This document shows positions 1-8,753 of a DNA stretch of 52,910 bases, one piece after another; within the stretch, counting starts at the first letter, position 1, and each line of letters starts with the position of its first letter. A program made the translations under genes and the position numbers. Source of the DNA: Lysobacteraceae bacterium (GTDB lineage Bacteria > Pseudomonadota > Gammaproteobacteria > Xanthomonadales > Rhodanobacteraceae); contig JAGWXP010000002.1 of NCBI GenBank assembly GCA_018969845.1, positions 1 through 52,910 of the forward strand, written 5' to 3'. The notes under the pieces are model-generated. The model made no database searches, was not told where the DNA came from, and saw only the letters and a program-made list of their open reading frames with translations.

Positions 1-2
1 AT

Positions 3-980
<978 letters not shown>

Positions 981-983
981 TCG

Positions 984-1127
984 GGAACCTCTGATTAATC
1001 GTCGCGAGCGATGAGAATTTGCGGGTCGCCGGAGCGCAGGAACCGGAGTTTACTCGCATGTAAATGAGGATTCCGAGCACCGCCGGCACGCAAATTATCG
1101 AGCGCAGCAGATTAATCAGAGGGTTCC
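984..1127 (+). repeat. Long imperfect palindromic repeat, copy 1 (glyA-nrdR gap)
   Basis: A 144-bp element fills the glyA-nrdR gap. Its outer arms GGAACCTCTGATTAATC and GATTAATCAGAGGGTTCC pair almost perfectly, with one extra G. Inside are the further pairing segments AATTTGCG/CGCAAATT and TTTAC/GTAAA, so the whole unit folds as one long imperfect hairpin. A clearly homologous copy with different but still self-complementary arms lies at 15998-16134. The right arm carries AGAGGG, the best Shine-Dalgarno for nrdR. In size and position it resembles transcribed intergenic palindromes such as ERIC, but I cannot assign it to a named family. Confidence 0.85.
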
Positions 1128-1129
1128 AA

Positions 1130-1648
1130 GTGCATTGCCCGTTCTGCCAGCATGTAGACACGCGCGTCATCGATTCGCGCGAATCCGAAGACGGCGCGAC
1201 GATCCGCCGCCGCCGTGAATGCACGCATTGCGGCGAACGTTTCAACACCTTCGAGACGATCGAAATCAAGCTGCCACTGATCGCCAAGAGCGATGGCCGG
1301 CGCGAGGCGTTCGACGAACGCAAATTGCGCGTCGGTGTGGAGCGTGCGCTGCAGAAGCGTCCGGTTGCCGGCGACGCGGTCGACACCGTGGTGCGCGAAG
1401 TCGTGCGCCAGTTGCGCGGTGTCAACGAGCGCGAGGTGCCGTCGCGCCTCGTCGGCGAATGGGTGATGACGGAATTGAAGCGCCTGGATCAGGTCGCCTA
1501 CGTGCGCTTCGCCTCGGTCTACCGGCGCTTCGAGGACGTGCAGGCGTTCCGCGAAGAAATCGAGAGGCTCGAGAAGGACCTGCCGGAACTCGAAGGCCTG
1601 CAATTGCCGCTGCTCGGCGAACTGCGCCAGCGCAAGAAAGCGCCATGA
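1130..1648 (+). CDS. nrdR: Transcriptional repressor NrdR
   Basis: NrdR senses ATP/dATP through an ATP-cone and represses ribonucleotide reductase genes. The 172-residue product begins with a zinc ribbon with two Cys pairs (CPFC and CTHCGERF), followed by an ATP-cone region of about 90 residues (from [19 protein letters not shown]). The ORF track starts at 1064, but that adds 22 residues encoded by the palindromic repeat. The GTG at 1130 gives the canonical start (M)HCPFCQ, with AGAGGG six bases upstream inside the repeat arm. The stop overlaps the ribD ATG (ATGA). nrdR leading the rib-nus operon is the usual gammaproteobacterial order. Confidence 0.95.
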   Translation: MHCPFCQHVDTRVIDSRESEDGATIRRRRECTHCGERFNTFETIEIKLPLIAKSDGRREAFDERKLRVGVERALQKRPVAGDAVDTVVREVVRQLRGVNEREVPSRLVGEWVMTELKRLDQVAYVRFASVYRRFEDVQAFREEIERLEKDLPELEGLQLPLLGELRQRKKAP

Positions 1649-2772
1649 GCGCGTTTTCCGCCGCCGACCACGCGCACATGGCACGCGCGCTGCGTCTGGC
1701 CGAGAGAGGGGCGTACACGACGCAACCGAATCCGCGCGTGGGCTGCGTGATCGCGCATGGCGCGGAAACCGTCGGCGAGGGATTCCACGCGCGCGCCGGC
1801 GAGCCGCATGCGGAAGTCTTCGCCTTGCGCGAAGCGGGTGAACGCGCACGCGGCGCGAGCGCGTACGTCACGCTGGAACCTTGCGCGCATTTCGGCAGGA
1901 CGCCGCCCTGCGCCGACGCGCTGATCGCGGCGGGCGTGGCGCGCGTCGTCTCCGCCAGTGAGGACCCGAATCCGAAAGTCGCCGGCGGCGGCTTCGCCAA
2001 GTTGCGCGCGGCCGGCGTTGTCGTCGAAACCGGACTGATGCGCGACGCGGCGCGCGAACTCAATCGCGGATTCTTCGCCCGCATCGAACGCGGCCGGCCG
2101 TGGGTCCGCGTGAAACTGGCCATGAGCCTGGACGGACGCACCGCGCTGGCCAATGGCAAATCGCAATGGATCACCGGCGCGGCCGCGCGCGCGGACGTGC
2201 AGCGCTGGCGCGCGCGCAGCAGCGCGATCCTGACCGGGGCCGACACGGCACGCGCGGACGATCCGCGGTTGACGGTGCGCATGGAAAAAACGGGATCGGA
2301 GTCCTTTTTGCAGAAAAAGGAATTCGACCCGGTTTTTCAGCCGCTGCGCGTGGTGCTCGATGCGCGGCTGGATGCGCTCAAGGCGAATGCGCACCTGCTC
2401 GATGGCAGCGCTCCGACGCTGGTTGTGCACGCCGAGCATGCGCAACCGCGCGGTGCGGGCTACGCAAACGCCGAACTGGCCGGCGCGCCCGTGCGCGATG
2501 GACGCCTCGATCTCGCCGCCGTGCTGGAATTGCTCGCCGCGCGCGGCATCAACGAACTGCAGGTCGAAGCCGGCCCGACGCTGTGCGGCGCGCTGTTCGC
2601 ACAAGGCCTCGTCGACGAACTGTTGTTGTACATTGCGCCGCTGCTGCTCGGCGATATGGCGCGGCCGCTGTTGAACCTGCCGTCCATCGCGGAAATCTCC
2701 GCCGGTCGGCAGTTGCGCGTCGTCGACCAGCGCCGGATCGGCGAGGATTGGCGTGTGTTGTTGAGGGCATGA
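1645..2772 (+). CDS. ribD: Bifunctional pyrimidine deaminase/reductase RibD
   Basis: Catalyses the second and third steps of riboflavin synthesis: deamination of the diaminopyrimidine, then reduction of the ribosyl side chain. The 375-residue protein has an N-terminal zinc deaminase (HAE in [21 protein letters not shown]) and a C-terminal NADPH reductase ([28 protein letters not shown]). The start is the ATG overlapping the nrdR stop; the ORF-track start at 1219 is an upstream extension inside nrdR. The oddity is an in-frame low-complexity stretch ([17 protein letters not shown]) at about residues 215-231. It is encoded by a 52-bp palindrome and sits in the reductase domain. Confidence 0.96.
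   Translation: MSAFSAADHAHMARALRLAERGAYTTQPNPRVGCVIAHGAETVGEGFHARAGEPHAEVFALREAGERARGASAYVTLEPCAHFGRTPPCADALIAAGVARVVSASEDPNPKVAGGGFAKLRAAGVVVETGLMRDAARELNRGFFARIERGRPWVRVKLAMSLDGRTALANGKSQWITGAAARADVQRWRARSSAILTGADTARADDPRLTVRMEKTGSESFLQKKEFDPVFQPLRVVLDARLDALKANAHLLDGSAPTLVVHAEHAQPRGAGYANAELAGAPVRDGRLDLAAVLELLAARGINELQVEAGPTLCGALFAQGLVDELLLYIAPLLLGDMARPLLNLPSIAEISAGRQLRVVDQRRIGEDWRVLLRA
2286..2337. repeat. 52-bp palindrome inside the ribD reading frame
   Basis: Two 24-nt arms, one reading AAAAACGGGATCGGAGTCC then TTTTT and the other AAAAAGGAATTCGACCCGG then TTTTT, pair with a few mismatches across a GCAG loop. The unit stays in frame and encodes the odd segment in RibD. It looks like a REP-type or coding palindromic element inserted into the gene. 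I see no second copy in this window. Confidence 0.8.
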
Positions 2773-2776
2773 CTCT

Positions 2777-3373
2777 ATGTTCACCGGGATCGTCCAGGCC
2801 GTCGGCATGGTCGCGCGCATCGAGACGCGCGGCGGCGACTTGCGCCTGTTCGTGGACGCGTCCGCGCTCGAAACCGAACTCGCGAGTGGCGAAAGCCTTT
2901 GCGTGTCCGGCGTGTGCCTGACGGTTGCCGCGCACGAAGACGCGATTCACGCATTCGATGTTTCCGGCGAGACGCTGGCGCTGACCACGCTCGGCGCGTT
3001 GCGTGAAGGCGATGCCGTGAACCTGGAGCCCGCGCTGCGGCTTGCGGATCGTCTCGGCGGGCATCTGGTGTCCGGTCATGTCGATGGCGTTGGCACGATC
3101 GCCGCGATCGAGCCGGATGCGCGCTCGCAACGCTGGTCATTCGCCGTTCCCGCGGCGCTCGCGCGCTACATCGCGATAAAGGGATCGGTGTGCGTGGATG
3201 GCGTCAGCCTGACCGTGAACGAGGTGCGCGAGAATCGTTTCGGCGTGAACCTGATTCCGCACACGGTCGAGGCCACGACGTTTCGCGGCAAGCGCGTTGG
3301 CGATGCGGTGAACATCGAAATCGATCTGATCGCGCGTTACCTCGAACGGTTGCGTGCCGGAGAAGCCGCGTGA
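2777..3373 (+). CDS. ribE: Riboflavin synthase, alpha subunit
   Basis: Dismutates two 6,7-dimethyl-8-ribityllumazines to riboflavin and a pyrimidine, which RibH reuses. The 198-residue protein has the two tandem lumazine-binding barrels: the first begins MFTGIVQAVG, and the second contains VSGHVDGVGTI and VCVDGVSLTVNEV. Its length matches the family (about 200). The ATG at 2777 follows ribD by four bases, with GAGGG upstream in the ribD tail. Its stop overlaps the GTG of the next gene, so translation is probably coupled. Confidence 0.96.
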   Translation: MFTGIVQAVGMVARIETRGGDLRLFVDASALETELASGESLCVSGVCLTVAAHEDAIHAFDVSGETLALTTLGALREGDAVNLEPALRLADRLGGHLVSGHVDGVGTIAAIEPDARSQRWSFAVPAALARYIAIKGSVCVDGVSLTVNEVRENRFGVNLIPHTVEATTFRGKRVGDAVNIEIDLIARYLERLRAGEAA

Positions 3374-4461
3374 GCTTCGCCAGCATTGCCGAATTGATCG
3401 CCGACATCCGTACCGGGCGCATGGTCGTGATCGTCGACGACGAGGACCGCGAGAACGAAGGCGACCTGATCATGGCTGCGGAAAAGGTGCGGCCCGAAGA
3501 CGTCAATTTCATGGTCACCCACGCGCGCGGCCTGGTATGCCTGTCGCTGTCGCGCGAGCGCTGTGCACGCTTGCGCCTGCCGCCGATGGTCAGCGCCAAC
3601 GCTTCGCGCCACCACACCAATTTCACCGTCTCGATCGAGGCGGCGCAGGGCGTCACCACCGGCATCTCCGCGCACGACCGCGCACATACGATTCGTGCCG
3701 CGGTCGCGAGCGAGGCCAAACCTTCCGACCTGGTCCAGCCCGGACACATCTTCCCGCTTGCCGCGCAGCCGGGCGGGGTACTCACGCGCGCCGGCCACAC
3801 CGAGGCGGCAAGCGACCTGGCCGCGCTGGCCGGACTCGAACCCGCCGGCGTGCTCGTCGAGATCCTGGCCGAGGACGGACACATGGCGCGGCGTCCGCAA
3901 CTGGAAAAATTCGCCGCCACGCATGGCCTGAAAATCGGCAGCATCGCCGATCTGATCCGGCATCGGCTGGCGACCGAACGCACCGTCGCGCGCGTCGCCG
4001 AGCGCGAGGTCGAAACCGCGTTCGGATCGTTCCGCTTGATCGGTTACAAGGATGCGCTCACGCAGTTGCCGCACTTCGCCCTGGTGCGCGGCCGCATCGA
4101 CGACGGCGCGCCGGTGCTGGCGCGCGTGCACGTGCGCGATGCGCTCGCCGATGCGCTGCAATTGGCGCGCGCCGATCACGGCGTGACGCTCGCCGCCGCG
4201 CTGCGCCGCATCGCCCGGACCGGACGCGGCGTGGTCGTGCTGCTGACCGATCCGGATGAAGCGGCTACGGCGCTGGATCGGATCGTGCAAACGGCGCTGC
4301 CGCCGCCCGATCCGGCGCAGGAATGGCGCCGCCACGGCGCCGGCGCGCAAATTCTCGCCGATCTCGGCGCGCGCCGCCTGATCGTGCTCGGCACGCCCCG
4401 GCGCTTCTCGGGCCTGTCCGGCTTCGGTCTCGAGGTAACCGGCTACGAGGCGGCGGACTGA
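3370..4461 (+). CDS. ribB: DHBP synthase with degenerate GTP cyclohydrolase II domain (RibBX-type)
   Basis: The N-terminal domain of about 200 residues is 3,4-dihydroxy-2-butanone-4-phosphate synthase, which makes the four-carbon unit from ribulose 5-phosphate. It has VDDEDRENEGDLIMAAE, HTNFTVSIEAA and HTEAASDLA. The C-terminal part aligns with GTP cyclohydrolase II (LPHFALVRGRIDDGAPVLARVH) but is shortened to about 150 residues. It lacks the zinc cysteines (the LRCDCG motif) and the RQEGRGIGL motif. This matches the proteobacterial RibBX variant, so a separate RibA is expected elsewhere. The GTG at 3370 overlaps the ribE stop. The 363-residue gene is followed after two bases by an unrelated glycosyltransferase. 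Confidence 0.93.
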   Translation: MSFASIAELIADIRTGRMVVIVDDEDRENEGDLIMAAEKVRPEDVNFMVTHARGLVCLSLSRERCARLRLPPMVSANASRHHTNFTVSIEAAQGVTTGISAHDRAHTIRAAVASEAKPSDLVQPGHIFPLAAQPGGVLTRAGHTEAASDLAALAGLEPAGVLVEILAEDGHMARRPQLEKFAATHGLKIGSIADLIRHRLATERTVARVAEREVETAFGSFRLIGYKDALTQLPHFALVRGRIDDGAPVLARVHVRDALADALQLARADHGVTLAAALRRIARTGRGVVVLLTDPDEAATALDRIVQTALPPPDPAQEWRRHGAGAQILADLGARRLIVLGTPRRFSGLSGFGLEVTGYEAAD

Positions 4462-4463
4462 CG

Positions 4464-5678
4464 ATGGCATCGGCGCCGCGCGGCGTTCGTTACTACGGCG
4501 GTGGCGACGTGACCGGCTATGGCCTGGCCGCGGTCGATTATGTGCGCGCGCTGGTCAATGCCGGCGTGCCGGTGCAATGGATTCCGCTGCGCTGGACGCC
4601 GGAACGTGCAGTCCCGAGTGCATGGAAACTGCCTGACGGCAGCCGCCGGCGCGTGCTGGGTCAGTGCGGGACGCTGGGCCATCTGGCGGATTTGCCCGCG
4701 CTGGTCGAGAGAACCGCGGCACCGGTTGCGCACGATGTCGTCGTCGTGCACGCGCCGCCGGAATCCTGGATGCCGCTAATCGAGCGCGGCAAGCGCAATA
4801 TCGGCATGACGGTCTGGGAAACCGACCGTGCGCCGGCGCACTGGCTGCCGCTGATGCGTGCCGTCGACCGCGTGATCGTGCCATGCGGATTCAACCGCGA
4901 TGTCTTCGTGCGCTGCGGTCTCGACACGCCGATCCATGTCGTGCCACACATCCGCCGCCATTGCTGGCGCGAGTATTCGCCGCGCGAGCTCGCCGCCGCG
5001 CGCGCGCGCCTGCGCGTCGCCGACGGCAGTTGCGTGTTCTACTCGATCAATGCCTGGGATCCGCGCAAGAACCTGCCCGCGCTGATCCGCGCGTTCGCGC
5101 ATGCCTTCGCGGCGGACGACCGCGTCTGCCTGCTGATCAAGACCGGTCCGACAGGCCATGGCGAGGCGCCGTTTTATCCCAACATTCCCACGCCCGAACT
5201 CGTCCGGCGCGCAATGCGCGCCGCCACCAACGCCACCGGGCGACAGATGGCGCCCGTCGTTCTGGTCGACACGGAACTCGATGGCGACGAGATCGATCTG
5301 ATCCATGCACTGGGCGACGTCTATGTTTCGCTCACGCACGGCGAGGGCTGGGGCCTTGGCGCGTTCGAGGCCGCCACGCTGGGCAAGCCCGTGCTGATGA
5401 CGGGCTGGGGCGGGCACCGTGACTACCTCGGCGCAGATTGGCAGGGTGCTATTCCGTGTGCGCTGAGAGCCGTGCCGCTTTGGCCTCCCCATCGGCCCAC
5501 CTATTTTCCCAGCCAACGCTGGGCGGAGCCCGACACGAAGACCGCTGCCACAGCGCTGCGCGTCGCCGCAGACGCCGCGCCAAGCCTTCTAGCAGGCGCG
5601 CACGCGATCCGCGAACGTATCGTGCGCGACTACGCCGAACCCGTCGTCGTCGAGACTTTGCTCGAGGCCATCGCATGA
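4464..5678 (+). CDS. Glycosyltransferase, GT4-like (GT-B fold)
   Basis: A 404-residue predicted cytosolic glycosyltransferase. A glycine-rich N-terminal stretch (GGGDVTGYGLAAVDYVRAL) is followed by a Rossmann-like half and then a donor-binding half. The donor half contains the E-x7-E motif EGWGLGAFE at about residue 294, then LGKPVLMTGWGGH, typical of retaining GT4 enzymes. The start ATG lies two bases after the ribB stop; the longer track ORF runs back into ribB. It is the first gene of a glycosylation cassette that interrupts the riboflavin operon, and its stop overlaps the next ATG. The acceptor and sugar cannot be told from the sequence. Confidence 0.85.
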   Translation: MASAPRGVRYYGGGDVTGYGLAAVDYVRALVNAGVPVQWIPLRWTPERAVPSAWKLPDGSRRRVLGQCGTLGHLADLPALVERTAAPVAHDVVVVHAPPESWMPLIERGKRNIGMTVWETDRAPAHWLPLMRAVDRVIVPCGFNRDVFVRCGLDTPIHVVPHIRRHCWREYSPRELAAARARLRVADGSCVFYSINAWDPRKNLPALIRAFAHAFAADDRVCLLIKTGPTGHGEAPFYPNIPTPELVRRAMRAATNATGRQMAPVVLVDTELDGDEIDLIHALGDVYVSLTHGEGWGLGAFEAATLGKPVLMTGWGGHRDYLGADWQGAIPCALRAVPLWPPHRPTYFPSQRWAEPDTKTAATALRVAADAAPSLLAGAHAIRERIVRDYAEPVVVETLLEAIA

Positions 5679-6517
5679 GTGCGCGGCGCGACTTCCATTT
5701 CATTTTCGGCTTGCGCGGGCAGCACGCGCCGTTTCATGTCCTGCATTATCTGTGTCTGGCGTCCTGTCGTGCGGTGAACCGGCCCGATGCGATTCATTTC
5801 CACTGCCGTCACGAGCCGTTCGGGCCATGGTGGGAAAAGATCAAGCCGCATCTGCGCCTGGTGCATGCGCCCGCCACCGTGGCCGGGTTCGCGCCAGCGC
5901 GCTATGCCGAGAGCGAGGAAGGACGCTTCATCGAGCAGTTAGGGTTGAGCTATGCGCACGAGGCGGATTTCTTGCGCCTCGACATCCTGATCGAACACGG
6001 CGGCGTCTACGCCGACATGGACACGTTGTTCGTGCGGCCGTATCCGGACGCCTGGTTCGCCGAGGATTTCGCCATCGGCGACGAAAACGCGCCGCGAACC
6101 CCGGGGCAGGCGATTCAGCCGACGCTGTGCAATGCGGTCATGTTCGCGCGGCCGCAGTCGCATTTCGCCGGCGTCTGGCGCGAGCGCATGACCACGGCGT
6201 TCGACGGCAGCTGGAGCAGGCATTCCTGTCACGAAGCCGCACGCTTGTGGCGGGCGATGCCCGCTGCGCTGCGCGTGCTGCCGCGCGAGTACTTCTATCG
6301 TTACGGCAGCACGATCGCCGGCTTGCGCAGTCTGCTCGAGGAATCCGACCGCGATCACGCCGACCTGTACAGCGTGCACCTGTGGGCGCACTTGTGGTGG
6401 GAAGCGGCGCGTCAGGATTTTTCCACGGTGCATGCCGGGCAGATCGACGAGAAGTGGATCCGCACGCGCGACTGCACATTGGCAAAATTGGCGCGCCGGT
6501 TTCTCGATCAGGAATGA
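5675..6517 (+). CDS. DXD-motif glycosyltransferase (GT32-like sugar transferase)
   Basis: A 280-residue protein with the hallmark of the Gly_transf_sug/GT32 group: a run (HEADFLRLDILIEHGGVYAD) leading into the metal-binding DMD of YADMDTLFVRPY near residue 120. This group transfers a sugar from a nucleotide donor with retention of configuration. There is no signal peptide or membrane segment, so it probably acts in the cytosol on a lipid-linked or soluble acceptor. The start overlaps the upstream stop (ATGA). Its 3' end overlaps the opposite-strand gene by 10 bases, tail to tail. Confidence 0.82.
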   Translation: MSARRDFHFIFGLRGQHAPFHVLHYLCLASCRAVNRPDAIHFHCRHEPFGPWWEKIKPHLRLVHAPATVAGFAPARYAESEEGRFIEQLGLSYAHEADFLRLDILIEHGGVYADMDTLFVRPYPDAWFAEDFAIGDENAPRTPGQAIQPTLCNAVMFARPQSHFAGVWRERMTTAFDGSWSRHSCHEAARLWRAMPAALRVLPREYFYRYGSTIAGLRSLLEESDRDHADLYSVHLWAHLWWEAARQDFSTVHAGQIDEKWIRTRDCTLAKLARRFLDQE

Positions 6518-7272
6518 ATTTCCAGCGCGCCGGCTTCGTGCGGCATGCGCAGCGATCCGAGCGTCGGCGCATATTCGGCGAGATGCCGGCGCAAGGCCTG
6601 TTCACGTTGCAGCAGGCGTGCCTGACCGTAACGCTTGGCGCGCGAGATCGCGACGTGGTGGCCGGCGTCCCAGGTGTTGGCACCGTGGTAGGTGTAGACG
6701 TAACACCAACCGGCATCGCGCACGCGTGCGACACGGTCGCCGCGGCGCAGGATATGCAAAAGCGCGTCGGTGTCCTCGCCGCGCGCGAGTTCCGCATAGC
6801 GCGGCATGCGCTCGCGCCTGCCGAGCAGCGTGCCCGGGACAAGATTCAGCGGCCAGGTTTCGCGGTTCCAGTCGTCCCAGTACAGTTCGCCGCGCGCCGG
6901 AAACCAGTGCAACTGGTCGCACAGGAAACAGAAGTCCGCCGTTTCCCGCAGCATGGCCTGCCACTGCAAGGCCAGCCGCTGCGGATGGTAGCGGTCGTCG
7001 TCGTCCCATTGGCACACGAATTCGCCGTGTGCGGCATCGATCGCCGCGTTGCGCAAGCGGCCGAGACTTGCGCCGGGCGGCTGACGCTGCACGCGCACCG
7101 GCGCCGCAGGCGTCGCTGCGGCGAGCGCGCAAAGTTCGGCGTGAAACGCCGCATCGCCATCGTGCACAATCAGCAATTCGCGCGCCGCATGTGTCTGTGC
7201 CGCAAAATCGCCGATCGCCAGCCGCGCCAGTGCCAGGCGCGAGGCTTGGGTTATCATCAGGCAACTGATCAT
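6508..7272 (-). CDS. Glycosyltransferase family 2 (GT-A fold)
   Basis: A 254-residue GT2-type enzyme. The N-terminus MISCLMITQ is the first beta strand. GASLGRLRNAAIDAAHGEF is followed by the acidic cluster WDDDDRYHP, the nucleotide-sugar and metal site. ARGEDTDALLHI occupies the usual acceptor/base position. I chose the ATG at 7272; the 46 extra residues of the track ORF are not GT2-like. It is the only minus-strand gene in the cassette and is divergent from the next gene with just 36 bp between starts. Any promoters must therefore overlap or lie inside coding sequence. Confidence 0.85.
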   Translation of the reverse strand: MISCLMITQASRLALARLAIGDFAAQTHAARELLIVHDGDAAFHAELCALAAATPAAPVRVQRQPPGASLGRLRNAAIDAAHGEFVCQWDDDDRYHPQRLALQWQAMLRETADFCFLCDQLHWFPARGELYWDDWNRETWPLNLVPGTLLGRRERMPRYAELARGEDTDALLHILRRGDRVARVRDAGWCYVYTYHGANTWDAGHHVAISRAKRYGQARLLQREQALRRHLAEYAPTLGSLRMPHEAGALEIHS

Positions 7273-7308
7273 GGCGCGCGATTGTAACGGACGTGCAGTA
7301 GTGGACAG

Positions 7309-8103
7309 ATGCAAAAGATCGGCTACATCCTGACCTGGCGCGACGGCGAGGATGCGAGCCGCCGCGCCAACCTGTTCGCGGTGCTGGCGTGGCTGGCGCG
7401 CCAGCCGCAATTCGAGCCCATTCTAGTCGAGCAGGATACGGCGCCGCATCTGGATAGCGGCCTGCCGCATCCGGATTGCAGGCACGTGTTCGCCTACAAC
7501 CCGGGACCCTTCAACAAGAGCTGGGGCCTGAATGTCGGCTTCCGCCACAGCGCGCACGCCTGGCTGGCCTTCGCCGACGCCGACCTCGTGCTCGGCGCGT
7601 CCCTGGCCGGCGCGCTGGAGCACGTGGACAAGGGATATTGGGCGATCAAGCCGTATCGGCGCCTGATCGATCTCGACGAATCCGAAAGCGTGCGCGTGCG
7701 CGGCGGCGAATTCGACTTTGTACCGGATCGCCATGGCGCCGCGCCGAATCGCGACGGCGTGGGCGAGCGCATCGTCTTCGCCGGTGGCGTGTTCCTGATC
7801 GCACGCACCGCGTTCGTTCGCCTGGGCGGTTGGGACGAACGCTTTCGCGGCTGGGGCGGCGAGGACGATGCCTTCAGCTACCGTCTGGAACGCGCGCGTG
7901 CGCCCGCACTCGAACTCGATATCCGTCCCGCGGTTCACCTCGCCCATCCGCGGCCGCGCGCGGCGACGTTCGAGCAGCCCCACTACGCGGCCAACTGCTC
8001 GCTGCTTGAAGCCTATCGACATCTGGAAGACGCGCAACTGGAGCGCTTTTCCGAGATCCAGGCGCAGGTGATCGGCAATCGCGACAAGTACCGACCCGAA
8101 TGA
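7309..8103 (+). CDS. Glycosyltransferase with GT7-type C-terminal (galactosyltransferase-like) domain
   Basis: A 264-residue GT-A enzyme. The first half holds NVGFRHSAHAWLAFADADLVL, whose DAD is the metal site. The second half has the GT7 C-terminal signature GGVFLIARTAFVRLGGWDE followed by FRGWGGEDDAF at about residues 165-190. In animal homologues such as beta4-galactosyltransferases and polypeptide GalNAc-transferases, the WGGEDD region positions the acceptor. The start ATG at 7309 has GTGGAC upstream. The stop overlaps the next gene's ATG (ATGA), so the three genes 7309-9625 form one coupled unit. Confidence 0.83.
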   Translation: MQKIGYILTWRDGEDASRRANLFAVLAWLARQPQFEPILVEQDTAPHLDSGLPHPDCRHVFAYNPGPFNKSWGLNVGFRHSAHAWLAFADADLVLGASLAGALEHVDKGYWAIKPYRRLIDLDESESVRVRGGEFDFVPDRHGAAPNRDGVGERIVFAGGVFLIARTAFVRLGGWDERFRGWGGEDDAFSYRLERARAPALELDIRPAVHLAHPRPRAATFEQPHYAANCSLLEAYRHLEDAQLERFSEIQAQVIGNRDKYRPE

Positions 8104-8753
8104 ATGCGCCCGCGCCACGCCTTTTGATCGGTACGCCGGCGTATGGCGGCATGATCCACAGCGACTGCGTGAGCGCGTTGCTGCAATACCAGCGCGCCGG
8201 CATCGACTTCGCGCTGATGAGCATCGGCAACGAAAGCCTGATCACGCGCGCGCGCAATACGATTCTTTCCGAATTCCACGCGCGCACCGAGTATAGCCAC
8301 CTGTTGTTCCTGGATGCCGACGTGCTGCTGCCGCCAGCCGGGTTGCGCCGCCTGCTCGGCAGCGGACGCGATGTCATCGGCGCGGCGGTTGCACTCAAGG
8401 GCCGCAATGCCGCCGGCGGACGCATCTTCAATATCGGCGCGCTGCGTGGCGAGGACGGCGCGTTGTACGAAGTCGAACGCGTCGGCACGGCCGCGTTGCT
8501 ATTGTCGCGCGCCGCCGTCGATGCGCTGGTCAACGATGCGCGCACGCACGGCCGCGTCTACTCCAGCGGTTATAACGTGCGCGGCGTCGAGCTTCAGTCC
8601 AGCGTGCAGTACGACGTGTTCCGTACCGGCGTGGTCGGCGACGAATACCTGTCCGAGGATTACTGGGTCTGCCGCGAATTGCGCCGGCTGGGATTCCCGG
8701 TCTATCTGGATCCCACCATCGTTACCCGCCATTCCGGGATGATGCAGGCATGA
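8100..8753 (+). CDS. Small GT-A-fold glycosyltransferase, family unassigned
   Basis: A 217-residue protein opening with LLIGTPAYGGMIHSDCVSAL. It continues with NESLITRARNTILSEF, then the LFLDADVLLPP metal site, GAAVALKGR and LSEDYWVCRELRRLG. This pattern recalls Anp1/GT2-like enzymes and small glycosyltransferases in phages and polysaccharide clusters, but I cannot fix the family. It lacks a membrane segment. It overlaps both neighbours by four bases. Confidence 0.72.
   Translation: MNAPAPRLLIGTPAYGGMIHSDCVSALLQYQRAGIDFALMSIGNESLITRARNTILSEFHARTEYSHLLFLDADVLLPPAGLRRLLGSGRDVIGAAVALKGRNAAGGRIFNIGALRGEDGALYEVERVGTAALLLSRAAVDALVNDARTHGRVYSSGYNVRGVELQSSVQYDVFRTGVVGDEYLSEDYWVCRELRRLGFPVYLDPTIVTRHSGMMQA

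Noticed and set aside
1064-1129. N-terminal extension of NrdR given by the ORF track
   Set aside because: These residues are encoded by the palindromic repeat. The canonical zinc-ribbon start is the GTG at 1130.
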